Under the pieces are notes generated by a model, which saw only the letters and a program-made list of their open reading frames with translations, was not told where the DNA came from and ran no database searches. A program made the translations under genes and the position numbers. A stretch of 64,000 nt of DNA, from contig WTPW01000354.1 in assembly GCA_009809945.1 (NCBI GenBank), forward strand, positions 321,976-385,975. Direction: 5' to 3'. The DNA is from Gigaspora margarita (lineage: Eukaryota > Glomeromycota > Glomeromycetes > Diversisporales > Gigasporaceae). This document shows positions 11,306 through 22,901 of the stretch, piece after piece (the first letter of the stretch is position 1; the number at the start of each line of letters is the position of its first letter).

Positions 11306-11960
11306 TCCCTTAGATTGTAACACAGGGAAATTTGCCTGCGTATTTTAAAAATTTTAATAAAATTTTAATAAAATTTTAAATCTTGATTTTAGCTATACCT
11401 TTTCTAAGTAAAAAATATTCTTTGAGTTTTGTTTTAGTAACTTTGTTATAAAAATTTTTTAAAATTATTAGAAAACTTTAGTATAATNAAAGTTTAAANT
11501 TCTTGTATTAGCATTTTTACTATTAAAATTTTTCTTAAGATTTTCTTAAATTATATATGTTCCCGTCTATAAAAAAAACTTTTACTTCTAATAAAAGTCT
11601 TGATTTTTACAAATAAATNATTAAAGTTGCAATAATAAAAGTTATNATNCTTTATATAAACTACAATATTGTCTTAANAACTATAGCTTTAAAACTAAAA
11701 CTAAATAAGATTACAGAGAAATTGTGATAAAATTTTTTAAAAAATTTTTTTCTTCGAGATATCTATTTTTAGCTTATATATAACTTAAAATTTTTTTCTT
11801 ATAATATAAAAACTAATTTTGCAAAAAAGTAATCCTTATTTTCAAATATAATTNTACAAAGTTTTATTTAATTATCTTGATATTTAAAAAAAGTAAATCA
11901 GAGCAAAAAAAGTGCAAAAATGCAGGCAAATTTGCCTGTGTTCTACAACAATCTAAGGGA
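11306..11960. mobile_element. 655-bp TIR element with TA duplication
   Basis: Flanked by TA (11304-11305 and 11961-11962). The ends are inverted repeats of about 40 bp: TCCCTTAGATTGT, then ACAGG and AAATTTGCCTGC at the left, matched on the complement at the right with a short insertion. The interior is AT-rich, contains several ambiguous bases and has no ORF. Best fit is a non-autonomous Tc1/mariner-like element. Confidence 0.65.
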
Positions 11961-11962
11961 TA

Positions 11963-12716
11963 TGACAAGACTTCAATCAATAACTGACATCGTCTCATAT
12001 CTCTGATCTAAAGAACTGAATCACTTCTGAATTGCCTTTGATATTGTGATTGTTGTATGCATGTGTTACCCATTACTATTTCTACACTAATGCACATGTA
12101 TATCATATGTGTGCGCTACCAAACAAAGAATTTAAGAATTTCTCATTTATCATTATTATTGCTACACTGATGCCCAAACAGTGCAACCAAAAAAAAATAC
12201 TCAGTTGTATGTAGGTAAAAGAAACAGTTGCTCTTTAAAACTTTAAAATGAATCTAACAATATGAACTTTTAATAAACTAAGGCTTGAAGTAAACCAATT
12301 GATACTGTTGAATACATAAAGCGAAGGAAGATTCAAAATAAGGAAGGAGTCTCTTGAACCAGCAACATCCTATATTCTACCAACATGTTTAATTAGAATA
12401 TTTAGCTCTTTCATCTTAATATAAACTAAACTTTAAAATTGGTGTAAAGTTTAAGACAGGAAAAAAATAAAAAAACTCAATTTCTCAACCTATTTACTTC
12501 ATAAGGCAGAGTAGCTTTATAGAAAATTTTAAACCAATAACCATTGGTATTTGCAAGCAAAGGAACCAAGCAGTGACAGTATAATAAAGTTATAAGAATT
12601 TCAAATCAAGGTCTGTTGGACTCGAAAAAAAAAACAGTTTAATATAGCTAATATACAGCAAAAAAGAACATTACAAAAATAGCTTATTCATAGTAAAGTT
12701 TTAATAATAGCATTCT
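11963..12716. other. AT-rich DNA, nothing recognised
   Basis: No ORF with family resemblance, no clear repeat and no RNA gene was seen in this interval. Confidence 0.4.
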
Positions 12717-12854
12717 GATCACTATATCAAGATATGCATAATTAATAAGTAATATCCTGATTCATATGTGAATAAACAGAAACTTTGTTTCTGCTTATTC
12801 ATATATGGATTAGGATATTATTCATTAATCATCCATGATCTTGGTATAGTGATC
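12717..12854. mobile_element. 138-bp foldback (hairpin) MITE
   Basis: Almost the whole element is one inverted repeat, from GATCACTATATCAAGAT at the left to its complement ATCTTGGTATAGTGATC at the right, with the centre at AACTTTGTTTC (about 12784). Mismatches between arms are mostly transitions. No ORF. Target duplication unclear. Confidence 0.65.
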
Positions 12855-13024
12855 GGGATTATTTGTTTAATATTATGCAAAAAATCTAACAGCTGTCCCT
12901 GTTTTAAGAAGCTGTTCTAAATCAATCTACCAGCTGTAATAAAAGCTATGAATCTGAAACCCTACTAGAACCTATATCTAAAATTTCATTCGAACATGAA
13001 ACCTCATCAGAATTCAAGACCACT

Positions 13025-13602
13025 TTGGAACTCAAAACCCCATTGGAACCCGAAGCCCTACTAGAACCCGAAACCCTATTGGAACCTGAAACCCCATTGG
13101 AATTAAGTAACTCACTTTTTCAGTATAACCAGGGTTATGCCTCTCTTGAGGCCTTCAAACATGTCACTGATCAATATGTTGAAACAAGCAGATTTAAAGT
13201 AATTTTCTTAAAAGGCAACAATTATAAAGATGGTTTACATTTTTCTCAAGTTTTTGCATGTGATCACTCTGGCGTGTTCAAACCTAAACCTAAAGAACCA
13301 AATAAAAAAAGTAGAAATAAGAAATCAAAAAAGTGCAACTGCCCCTGGTCTGTTCGTCTCAATTATAACAAAGACAATGATAAATATTATATATTACAAG
13401 TAAATCTACACCATAATCATGAACTTATTCTGCTCAAACTCATGCACATTTTGCCTGTTAACCAAGAAATACCAGGCTTTATTAAAGAAGAAATTCTTAC
13501 TGCAAAAAAAGCAGGAATTGCAATATCGCAAATCCAATCACTCCTTACAATAAAATACGGAACAGTATATGTGTTTTAATGACACGATTGTATATGATAA
13601 TA
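13025..13602 (+). pseudogene. MULE/FAR1 transposase, N-terminal part
   Basis: Start of a Mutator-like transposase of the FAR1/FHY3 type. After a low-complexity leader of LEPETLLEPETPLE repeats (residues ~6-28), residues ~75-137 carry a FAR1/WRKY-GCM1 zinc-finger pattern. FACDH and KKCNCPW supply the cysteines and NLHHNHEL the paired histidines. The 184-codon frame closes at 13579, but a one-base shift continues it as NDTIVYDNTYK up to 13610, where a hAT-like element interrupts. The DNTYK sequence is the first catalytic-Asp motif of MULE transposases. The ATG at 13025 lies inside the repeat leader, so the real start may be further upstream. Confidence 0.75.
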
Positions 13603-13610
13603 CGTACAAG

Positions 13611-14187
13611 CAGTGTTTAAAATTTGATGTTCTTATGCTCTCAAATAACATTAAAGTTTTTTTAAGAACATTAATGTTTAAAATAAAGTTCTCTTATTTG
13701 AGAACATTTTGTATAGATATAATGTTCTCAAAATATTATAATTAATATATTATAACTTTTTTTATTACTATAATAATCTAGTTTAGGCTCTTAAACAAAA
13801 TTGTAGACAAGAACTTACTAATTTTAATAGCACTTTAAATACTAAAATTGGCCTAGTAAATCATGATATCTATATATACATACTGTATATTAATTTTTGT
13901 AACTATTAGTTTTTCTTTACAAATTTGCAAAAATTTTATAAATGTAAAAGATTGAATAAATATAATTAGTTTGATTAATTTTAGTGTTTTAAGTACCATT
14001 GAAACCAAAAAGTTCCTATCTATAATTTTATTTAAAAAGCCCAAAATGGGTTTATATAATAAAAATATAAGCTTATTTTAAAAAATAATTTCTATATAAT
14101 GAGAACATTAAAAAATTTTTGAGAACATTAATTCTCTAAACTTAGTTCACATGAGAACATAATTTTAAATCTGAATTTTAAACACTG
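13611..14187. mobile_element. 577-bp hAT-like element inside the MULE gene
   Basis: Ends CAGTGTTTAAAATTT and, on the complement, CAGTGTTTAAAATTC. A perfect 8-bp duplication CGTACAAG lies on each side (13603-13610 and 14188-14195). An 8-bp duplication with CAGTG termini is the hAT pattern. The interior repeats the motif GAGAACATT in both orientations near the ends, and an open frame inside has no family match. Removing the element and one duplication rejoins the MULE reading frame through DNTYK, which fixes the boundaries. Confidence 0.88.
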
Positions 14188-14195
14188 CGTACAAG

Positions 14196-15613
14196 AGTAA
14201 TTACTTCTTGATACCTTTTGGGGTGTTTACAGACATTACAAATAATGGTCTCTCCTATTGCGCTGCTGGTGCGCTACTTTGTGATAAATGGCCTCGAGTT
14301 TTGAATAGCTTTTTGAAGCTTTCATTCATAAATTCAGCACTGTACCCAGACTATTCTCACTGATAACAATCTTGCGATAGCTGATGCTATCCGTTCTGTC
14401 CTTACTAATAAGCATAGTACAAAACATGGTCTTTGTATCTGGCACATAGTAAAAAATATAAGGTCCAATATGACCTCTAAGCTTGGAATGAAGTATACCA
14501 TGTTTTACACAGATCTTATGAAATGTTTATCATATTGACCAAAATGAGTTTGAAAAGCAATAAAAATATATAATAGAAAATGAAGAATATGCCAAGGCAC
14601 AGTCATACCTGGGAGTTTTTAGTTAGTGGCATGAACAGTAGGCCCTGGCATATTTAAAAGATTATTTTTTGCGGACATGTCATTGATGCAGAGAGAGAAA
14701 TCAATGAATAGTCTTTTAAAGGGCTTTGTAGACTGTAAAACAAGGCTCATAGAATTTTTAGTAGGCTTTAAGTGTGCACTTTACTTTCAGAAAGAGGCAG
14801 AACATATTTTGGCTTACAAAGAACTTGTCTACCTCTTACCTTTGAATTTTCCAAATCCAATTGTTAACCAGGCTGCTAGTTGCCTGACAAAATATGTCTA
14901 GAAGAAATTTGAGACAGAATGGAATGAAAAAAATGCATATGCATGTGAGAAAATAACTGATGACAATAGAATGCATTGTTTTGAGCTATTACATTATGAA
15001 AGATCAGATGTTATATATTGTGTCTACTATGATAGCAAGGTACTTGCTTGTTGCTGCTACAATCTCGAATTTGCTAGAATAGTTTGCTGCCATTCTCTTG
15101 CTGTTGCAGTTTGCCTGTGTCTCGCTCAACTCAATCCTGTCTACTTTCCAAAACACTGGCAAAAGGATCTATCTGAGTTAGAGCTTGCAAAAGACTAAGT
15201 CAATTTTTATAGCCATACACGACCACAAGATTCAAGAACTTTAGCATCACATGAATCATTTGGTGAAGATGACTCTCAAATCTGGTTTTGTGTATCCATC
15301 GACTATCAGGAGAAATTGCAAACAAAATTGCAATAGACTCCATAAATGTGCAAATTTTATATCATATCTTGAAAAATATTTGGAGGCATTATATGATGCT
15401 GACAATGATCTTGTTTCTACTCATGAGAATGCTTCTGCATCTTTGGAATATCCAATAATTAATAACCTTATAAAAAGCAAAGCCGTTGGCCAACCAAAAA
15501 AAGAAAGAATTAGGTCTGAGAAGGAAAAAGAAGGAAGAATTAGGTGCGAGAAGGAAAACAAAAAAATAATTAGGTGTGAGAAGGAAAAAGAAAAGGAAAA
15601 TATGCCCCTGTAA
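14196..15613 (+). pseudogene. MULE transposase, DDE and SWIM parts
   Basis: Continues from 13602. SNYFLIPFGVFT and LSYCAAGALLCD follow DNTYK directly. Next comes TDNNLAIADAIRSVL (second catalytic Asp, near 14358), then HGLCIWHIVKNI. The frame at 14677-14901 gives SMNSLLKGFVDCKTRLIEF. The frame at 14971-15198 contains the SWIM zinc finger ACCCYNLEFARIVCCH (C-x-C...C-x-H) near 15050-15105. The last part (15251-15613) is a Lys/Glu-rich tail with GQPKKERIR. Stops and frameshifts separate these blocks, so the gene is dead. MULE proteins cut and paste their own element; no flanking long inverted repeats were found here. Confidence 0.75.
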
Positions 15614-16114
15614 AAAAAAAGCAGGGCTGATTAAAAAAGAACCTTGAAATGGTCATGACCCAAAACCAAAGAGAAGATGCTCGAAAATGCATTTATAGCA
15701 GTAAATAATATTACATAGGGTAAATTTTTTTTTACACAACTTTCTTATTAAACATGATAGTTAACAAATGAAAAAATAAAAGTTTAGAATTATGCTATCA
15801 ATCTGAATGTAAAAACTATTAAGAATTTTGAATCTATTTTTTGAGTGGTTACTGTTAGCCACTGCTTAATCCAAAAATAATACTCTATGATTAAAACTCG
15901 AGTATTACTCACTATCCTGCTTCTTTAATAAGACCTGGGTATAATTATATTAATTTACTGCTTTAATATGATATATCCCAAAAATGGTACCCAGTTCTTC
16001 ACGTAGTGCCCACCAGTACTATCCATTATTAAAAAAAATCGATTTTGTGATTGAAATTTTAATACATATAATTTTTTCTTCTTTTGTTGAAAACTAAAGT
16101 TATTTTTTTGTAAC
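15614..16114. other. AT-rich spacer before the satellite array
   Basis: No gene, inverted repeat or RNA gene recognised between the MULE remnant and the first satellite monomer. Confidence 0.45.
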
Positions 16115-17003
16115 ATGTCACTATAGCACATAAGTACAGTAAACCAGAATTCTTTACATCAAATTACTCAGAAATATGATCATTCCAATACAAAACTAAC
16201 ATAATTCTTTCAAATCACTTATGTTACTACAATAGTCAGTAAGTATAATACCAGAATTCTTTACAGCAAATCACTACAAAAATATGATAATTCCAACACA
16301 AAACTAACATAACTCTGCCTAAATCAATTGAATCACTATAGCACATAAGTACAATAAACCAGAATTCTTTACAGCAAATTACTGCAGAAATACGATCATT
16401 CTAACACAAAACTAACATAATTCTCCCAAATCACTTATATTACTACAATAGTCAGTAAGTATAATACCAGAATTCTTTACAGCAAAATACTGCAAAAATA
16501 TGATCATTCCAATACAAAACTAATATAATTCTGCCTAAATCACTTACGTTACTACAATAGTCAGTATGTACATTACCAGAATTCTTTACAGCAAATTACT
16601 GCAGAAATACAAAACTAATATAATTTTGCTTAAATCACTTATATTACTATAGTGCATAAGTACAGTAAACCAGAATTCTTTATAGCAAATCACTCAGAAA
16701 TACAATTATTCCAACACAAAACTAATAATCACTTACGTTACTACAATAGTCAGTAAGTATAATACCTGAATTCTTTACAGCAAATCACTGCAAAAATATG
16801 ACCATTTCAATACAAAACTAATATAATTCTGCCCAAATTACTTATGTTACTGCAATAGTCAGTAAATATAATACTAGAATTCTTTATAGCAAATTACTAC
16901 AGAAATACAAAACTAATATAATTTTGCCCAAATCACTTGTATTACTATAGCACGTAAGTACAGTAAACCAGAATTCTTTATAGCAAATCCTCAAAAATAT
17001 GAT
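16115..17003. repeat. Satellite array, block 1
   Basis: Start of a large tandem array of ~107-bp monomers. Each monomer has the core CCAGAATTCTTTACAGCAAA, then ATCATTCCAA, ACAAAACTAACATAA and CCAAATCACTT. Two monomer classes alternate. One is led by ATCACTATAGC...GTAAACC, the other by TTACTACAATAGT...AATACC. Open frames on the minus strand simply run through the repeats. The outer edge is more divergent than the interior, as is usual for satellites. Confidence 0.9.
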
Positions 17004-17926
17004 CACTATCTGAAATTGGGTTGCAAAAGTTGCGTACTGTAACAAATTTTAAATTTTTGCAAGTAAAACTTGATATGCAAGTGCGGAATCCACAGATAAA
17101 TTTCCTAAATTTCTGCAAGTTTCTCGCATATAATTTTAAATTATGCATATCCGCAAGTAAAATATTTAATTCACTTGCAGATTTTTATACTGAATTATAG
17201 ATAATTTTTATCTTTCAATATTTTATACAAATTTGGATATGATCTATAAATTTTTATTAGAAAATTTTTAAATAGGAAGGAGATTTCCTTATATCAATTA
17301 CAATTAATTAAAATACAAACTTAAATAATTGCACTCGATATGTAACACCCCTGCCGAATATTATTGTTATTTGATTATTAATAATATATTACAAAAATTC
17401 ATTAGATTTTTTCAAACATTGGCAAAAGTTTGAAAAAATCTGACAAATTTTATAAAATCATTAGTAATCAAAAGTGATTATAATCGTTATATATCAAAAA
17501 TCTTATATATTATTATTGAAATATATCGATATATAGCAGTTAATTGATATATATCAATAATGCTCAATTGATATATATCAATTAATTGCTATATATCGAT
17601 ATATATCTGTTTGAAAATTTTGCTGATATATTTGTTTAATTTGATGTTGTCGATGTGAATTTTAAGCATGTTAAGCATAAAACAAGTATCAATTAACAAT
17701 TAAAAATAAATATTTGTATATTACTTAACGAATTTCAATTCTGAAACCCTTTAATATTACCTTATTATTCTGTAAATAGATGTTTTTATTTGCGCAACTA
17801 TTTTTTTATTTTTGCAATAATAAAATATATTTGAGTTGTGAAAAAAATAATTATTTTTAAAATTTGCAACTAAAATTATTTATTTAGTTGCAACACGCAA
17901 TAAAAAACATTAAATTTTAGATACTG
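17004..17926. mobile_element. 923-bp hAT-like insertion in the satellite
   Basis: Interrupts a monomer within GATCATTCC. Flanks AATATGAT (16996-17003) and AATACGAT (17927-17934) form an 8-bp duplication with one C/T difference. Terminal inverted repeats CACTATCTGAAATT and CAGTATCTAAAATT (right end, complement) differ at two positions. The interior is AT-rich with ATATATCGATATAT-type palindromes and no ORF. A piece of its right end recurs at 7015-7095. Confidence 0.7.
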
Positions 17927-20900
17927 AATACGATCATTCCAACACAAAACTAACATAATTCTCTCAAATCACTTATGTTACTACAATAGTCAGTAAGTAT
18001 AATACTTAAATTATTTATAGAAAATCACTACAAAAATATAATTATTCCAATACAAAACTAACATAACTGCCCAAATCACTTATGTTACAGCAATAGTGGT
18101 AAGTACAATACTAGAATTCTTTATAGCAAATCACTGCAGAAATACAAAACTAACATAATTTTATCGAAATTACTTGTATCACTATAGTGAGTAAGTACAG
18201 TAAACCAGAATTCTTTACAGCAAACACTCAAAAATATGATCATTCCAATACAAAACTAACATAATTCTCCAAATCACTTACGTTACTACAATAGTCAGTA
18301 AGTATAATACCAGAATTTTTTATAGCAAATCATCACAAAAATATGAACATTCCAATACAAACTAACATAATTCTGCCCAAATCACTTACGTTACTACAAT
18401 AGTCAGTAAGTACAATACCAGAATTCGTTACAGCAAATCACTGCAGAAATACGATTATTCTAATACAAAACTTATATAATTTTGTCTAAATCACTTATAT
18501 CACTATAGCACATAAGTACAGTAAACCAAAATTCTTTACAGCAAATCATTCAGAAATATGATCATTCCAACACAAAACTAACATAATTCTGCCCAAATCA
18601 CTTACGTTACTACAATAGTTAGTAAGTGCAATACCAGAATTCTTTACAGCAAATCATGCAAAAATATGATAATTTCAATACAAAACTAATATAAATTTGC
18701 CTAAATCACTTGTATCACTATAGCACGTAAGTACAGTAAACCAGAATTCTTTATAGCAAATCACTCAGAAATACAATCATTCCAACACAAAACTAAAATA
18801 ATTCTCCCAAATCACTTGCATTACTACAATAGTCAGTAAGTATAATACCAGAATTCTTTACAGCAAATCACTGCAAAAATATGATCATTCCAATACAAAA
18901 CTAACATAATTCTGCCCAAATCACTTACGTTACTACAATAGTCGGTAAGTACAATACCAGAATTCTTTATAGCAAATCATTGCAGAAATACTAAAATAAC
19001 ATAATTTTGCCTAAATCACTTGTATTACTATAGCGCGTAAGTATAGTAAACCAGAATTTTTTACAGCAAATTACTGCAAAAATATGATCATTCCAACACA
19101 AAACTAACATAATTTTGCCTAAATTACTTGTATCATTATAGCGTGTAAGTACAGTAAACCAGAATTCTTTATAGCAAATCACTATATAAATACAATCAAT
19201 CCAACACAAACTAACATAATTCTGCCCAAATCACTTATATTACTACAATAGTTGGTAAGTACAATACCAGAATTCTTTAAAGCAAATCACTGCAGAAATA
19301 TGATCATTCCAATACAAAACTAACATAATTTTCCTAAATTACTTGTATCACTATAGCATGTAAGTACAGTAAACCAGAATTCTTTATAGCAAATCACTCA
19401 GAAATACGATCATCTAACACAAAACTAACATAATTCTGCCCAAATCACTTACTTTATTACAATAGTTGGTAAGTGCAATACCAGAATTCTTTACAGCAAA
19501 TTACTGCAAAAATATGATCATTCCAACACAAAACTAACATTACTCTGCCTAAATCACTTGTATCACTATAGCACATAGGTACAGTAAACCAAAATTCTTT
19601 ATAGCAAATCACTTAAAAATATGTTTATTCTAACACAAAACTAACATAATTCTTCCAAATCACTTACATTACTACAATAGTTGGTAAGTATAATACCACT
19701 ACAAAAATATGATTATTCTAATACAAAACTAACATAATTCTGCCCTAATCATTTATGTTACTACAATAGTCAGTAAGTACAATACCAGAATTCTTTATAG
19801 CAAATCATTGCAGAAATACCAAACTAACATAATTTTGTCTAAATTACTTGTATTACTATAGCGCGTAAGTACAGTAAACCAGGATTCTTTATAGCAAATC
19901 ACTGCAAAAATATGATCATTCCAACACAAAACTAATATAATTTTGCCTAAATCACTTGCATCACTATACTGCGTAAGTACAGTAAACCAGAATTCTTAAT
20001 AGCAAATTACTCAAAAATACAATCATTCCAATACAAACTAACACAATTCTTCCCAAATCACTTATGTTACTACAATAGTTGGTAAGTACAATACCAGAAT
20101 TCTTTACAGCAAGTCATATAGGCAGATTTTGATGATTTTGGGATCATCAAATGTGATTATTCAAAATTGATCTACATATAATATATAAATACAGTCAAAA
20201 TACAAACAAATCACATGTTCAACCTAACTGCCAATAAGTATCGAGATACGTGTTTATGTTATATTTGTTGGATTGGAGTAAGATTTACTATTACTAAATA
20301 AGAAAATTTGTCAATTCGATATCCAATAAAATTAATATCTACATATTGTATTATTGTATTATTATATTTGGGATCTATATGTGTAAAATCTGCCTATATA
20401 TCACTGCAGAAATACATAATTTTGTTTAAATCACCTGTATCACTATAGCGCATAAGTACAGTAAACTAGAATCCTTTACAGCAAATCACTCAAAAATATG
20501 ATCATTCTAATACAAAACTAACATAATTCTGCCCAAATTACTTACGTTATCACAATAGTTAGTAAGTGCAATACCAGAATTCTTTACAGCAAATTACTAC
20601 AAAAATATGATCATTCCAACACAAAACTAACATAACTCTGCCTAAACCAATTGTATCACTATAGCACGTAAGTACAGTAAACCAGAATTCTTTACTGCAG
20701 AAATACAATCATTCCAACACAAAACTAACATAATTTTGCCTAAATCACATCACTAAAGCACGTAAGTACAGTCAACCAGAATTCTTTACAGCAAATCACT
20801 GCAGAAATAAGATCATTTCAACACAAAACTAATATAATTTTGCCTAAATCACTTGTATTATTATAGCACGTAAATACAGTAAACCAGAATTTTTTACAGC

Positions 20901-21619
20901 AAATTACTATAAAAATATGATTATTCCAATACAAACTAACATAATTCTGCCCAAATCACTTACGTTACAACAAAAGTCAGTAAGTACATCACCAGAATTC
21001 TTTACAGTAAATCACTGCAGAAATACAATCATTCTACACAAAACTAATATAATTTTGTCTAAATCACTTGTATCACTATAGCACGTAAATACAGTAAACC
21101 AGAATTCTTTACAGCAAATCACTCAAAAATATGATCACTCTAATACAAAACTAACATAATTCTGCCCAAATCACTTACGTCACTACAATAGTTAGTAAGA
21201 GCAATACCCGAATTCTTTACAGCAAATCACTACAAAAATACAATAATTCCAACACAAAACTAACATAATTTTGTCTAAATCACTTGTATCACAATAGCAT
21301 GTAAGTACAGTAAACCAGAATTCTTTACAGCAAATCACTCAGAAATACGATCATTCCAACACAAAACTAACATAATTCTGCCCAAATCATTTATGTTACT
21401 ATAATAGTCAGTAAGTGCAATACCAGAATTTTTTACAGCAAATTACTGCAAAAATATGATTATTTCAATACAAAATTAACATAACTCTGCCTAAACCAAT
21501 TGTATCACTATAGCACGAGAGTACATTAAACCAGAATTCTTTACTGCAAAAATATGATCATTCAAATACAAAACTAACATAATTTTGTCTAAATCACTTG
21601 TATTCCTATAGCGCGTAAG
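17927..21619. repeat. Satellite array, block 2
   Basis: Continuous ~107-bp monomers of the two classes, interrupted only by the small insertion at 20117-20398. Higher-order order is less regular here than after 24 kb. Variation among monomers is mostly C/T or G/A. Confidence 0.9.
20117..20398. mobile_element. 282-bp TIR element in the satellite
   Basis: Perfect terminal inverted repeats TATAGGCAGATTTT/AAAATCTGCCTATA interrupt a monomer between AAGTCA and TATCACTGC. TCA occurs on both sides (after an extra TA on the right), so a 3-bp duplication is possible but not certain. No ORF; superfamily undetermined. Confidence 0.6.
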
Positions 21620-22901
21620 CAGAGTTGTACATTTTGGCTGTCCATAGCCTTTTTTGGCTTGTCCACATCCAAAATTGTCCAAACGTCCAAGATTGTTTTT
21701 TTTTTTTCCATTTCAACGTGCCCACCTTGGGACCTAGAAATTTTATTCAGGATATTAGGGCCGTTGGTGAACCACATGGGGTTCACCGACATTTGTTACA
21801 TAGACGAGGATCCAACTAGCCACACGTACACTTTTGGTGTCTAATTTAAGTAGTCCGGCCTAAGGTTCCACACTAGCTGCCATACCTGCAACCCAACTAC
21901 AGGAATTGCCTATTTAAACCCTCTGATTTTCTGTCCCTCCTGCCAACCCATCCTGTGTCACCGGGACTAATCCCATTACATCACAAGTCAGTCAGACTGT
22001 CCCGGATACACTATCCATAGTCCTTAGGACCCAGCCAGGTAACCCTGGTCCTGTTATCCTCGGGGGAAACTTGTAGAGCGGTACCTGTCCCACCAGATAT
22101 TCACCTACACTTCGGTAACTTACGCATCTGCATTATACCGACACTTGGAGTCAGGGCTAATAATTAAACCCCTACCGTTACCTACTTCTGCCCTTGCAAG
22201 GTTCGCTCCAATCCCAGCACCCACCATTACCATCCTACCAGTCCTTACACCGAATTCACAAACTTCCAAACCAGTTAGCCCGGAAGGGTCGATATGGCCT
22301 TCTTCCCTTGGTACCTACTTCTGCAGCATAGGTCCTTTTCCTCCGGTACGACTCCGGCAGCCAGGTTGGTGAACCCCCTCCTTAAGGGTTTTATCGTCCG
22401 ATCCTCCGGCTCCGGTTTCTGATATTCTGGCTTAGGTAGTGCCATCGAAGATCTTTGCTACCTCCTTACTCGGGGCTTGCTAAACGGGTTTCCGTTTCTC
22501 TGGTTCCTTGGATTTGTGCGCCAAAGGCTCCCATTCGAGATGGTGTACCAAGCAACCGATCGACAAGAAACAGTTACCGTAACACAGGTCTATTTTTCAA
22601 AGCGTCGCCAGTGGGATTTGAACCCTAGACCTGCCGCTTGGGGGGTGACAACTTACCAGCTTCCCTAGGTCGCCACACCCTTAACGTCCAAGATTGTTCA
22701 AAGCTTGTCTAGGCTTTAATAATTAATAAATCTATCTAAAAAATATATATCTATATATTTTTTTATGTGCTAAACACATTCCAGTTAAAATTAAAATAGG
22801 TTATCTTAATAAAATTTTAAGTAATTTTACTTTATTTAATTGTCCAAAATTGTCCAAGATTGTTCAAGTCATTGTCCAAGGCTGTCCCGTGACAACACTG
22901 T
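21620..22901. mobile_element. hAT-like MITE carrying a retroelement insertion
   Basis: Ends CAGAGTTGTAC at the left and GTGACAACACTG at the right, flanked by CGCGTAAG (21612-21619) and TGCGTAAG (22902-22909), an 8-bp duplication with one CpG-to-TpG change. Without the insert at 21698-22682 it matches the complement of the 279-bp copy at 26180-26458 closely, including a run of TTGTCCAA motifs. It sits in the satellite, so it is younger than that part of the array. Confidence 0.75.
21698..22682 (-). mobile_element. tRNA-headed SINE-like retroelement
   Basis: A GC-richer ~985-bp insert flanked by a 16-bp duplication AACGTCCAAGATTGTT (21682-21697 and 22683-22698). It is bounded on the left by a run of T, the poly-A tail of a minus-strand element. 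At its 5' end the minus strand has a pol III A-box-like TAGGGAAGCTGG (22656-22667) and a B-box-like GGTTCAAATCC (22614-22624). Their starts are 43 bases apart, as in tRNA. The acceptor stem does not form, so it is a tRNA-derived head rather than a tRNA gene. The body (21710-22600) shows no convincing ORF; the frames there are shadows. It is long for a SINE; a chimeric or LINE-tailed element is possible. Confidence 0.75.

Noticed and set aside
22145..22372. 75-codon Pro-rich open frame in the SINE-like element
   Set aside because: No family resemblance; it follows from GC-rich composition.
22610..22680. Possible true tRNA gene on the minus strand
   Set aside because: A and B boxes are present but the acceptor stem does not pair, and the sequence is the head of a poly-A-tailed insertion with target duplications.
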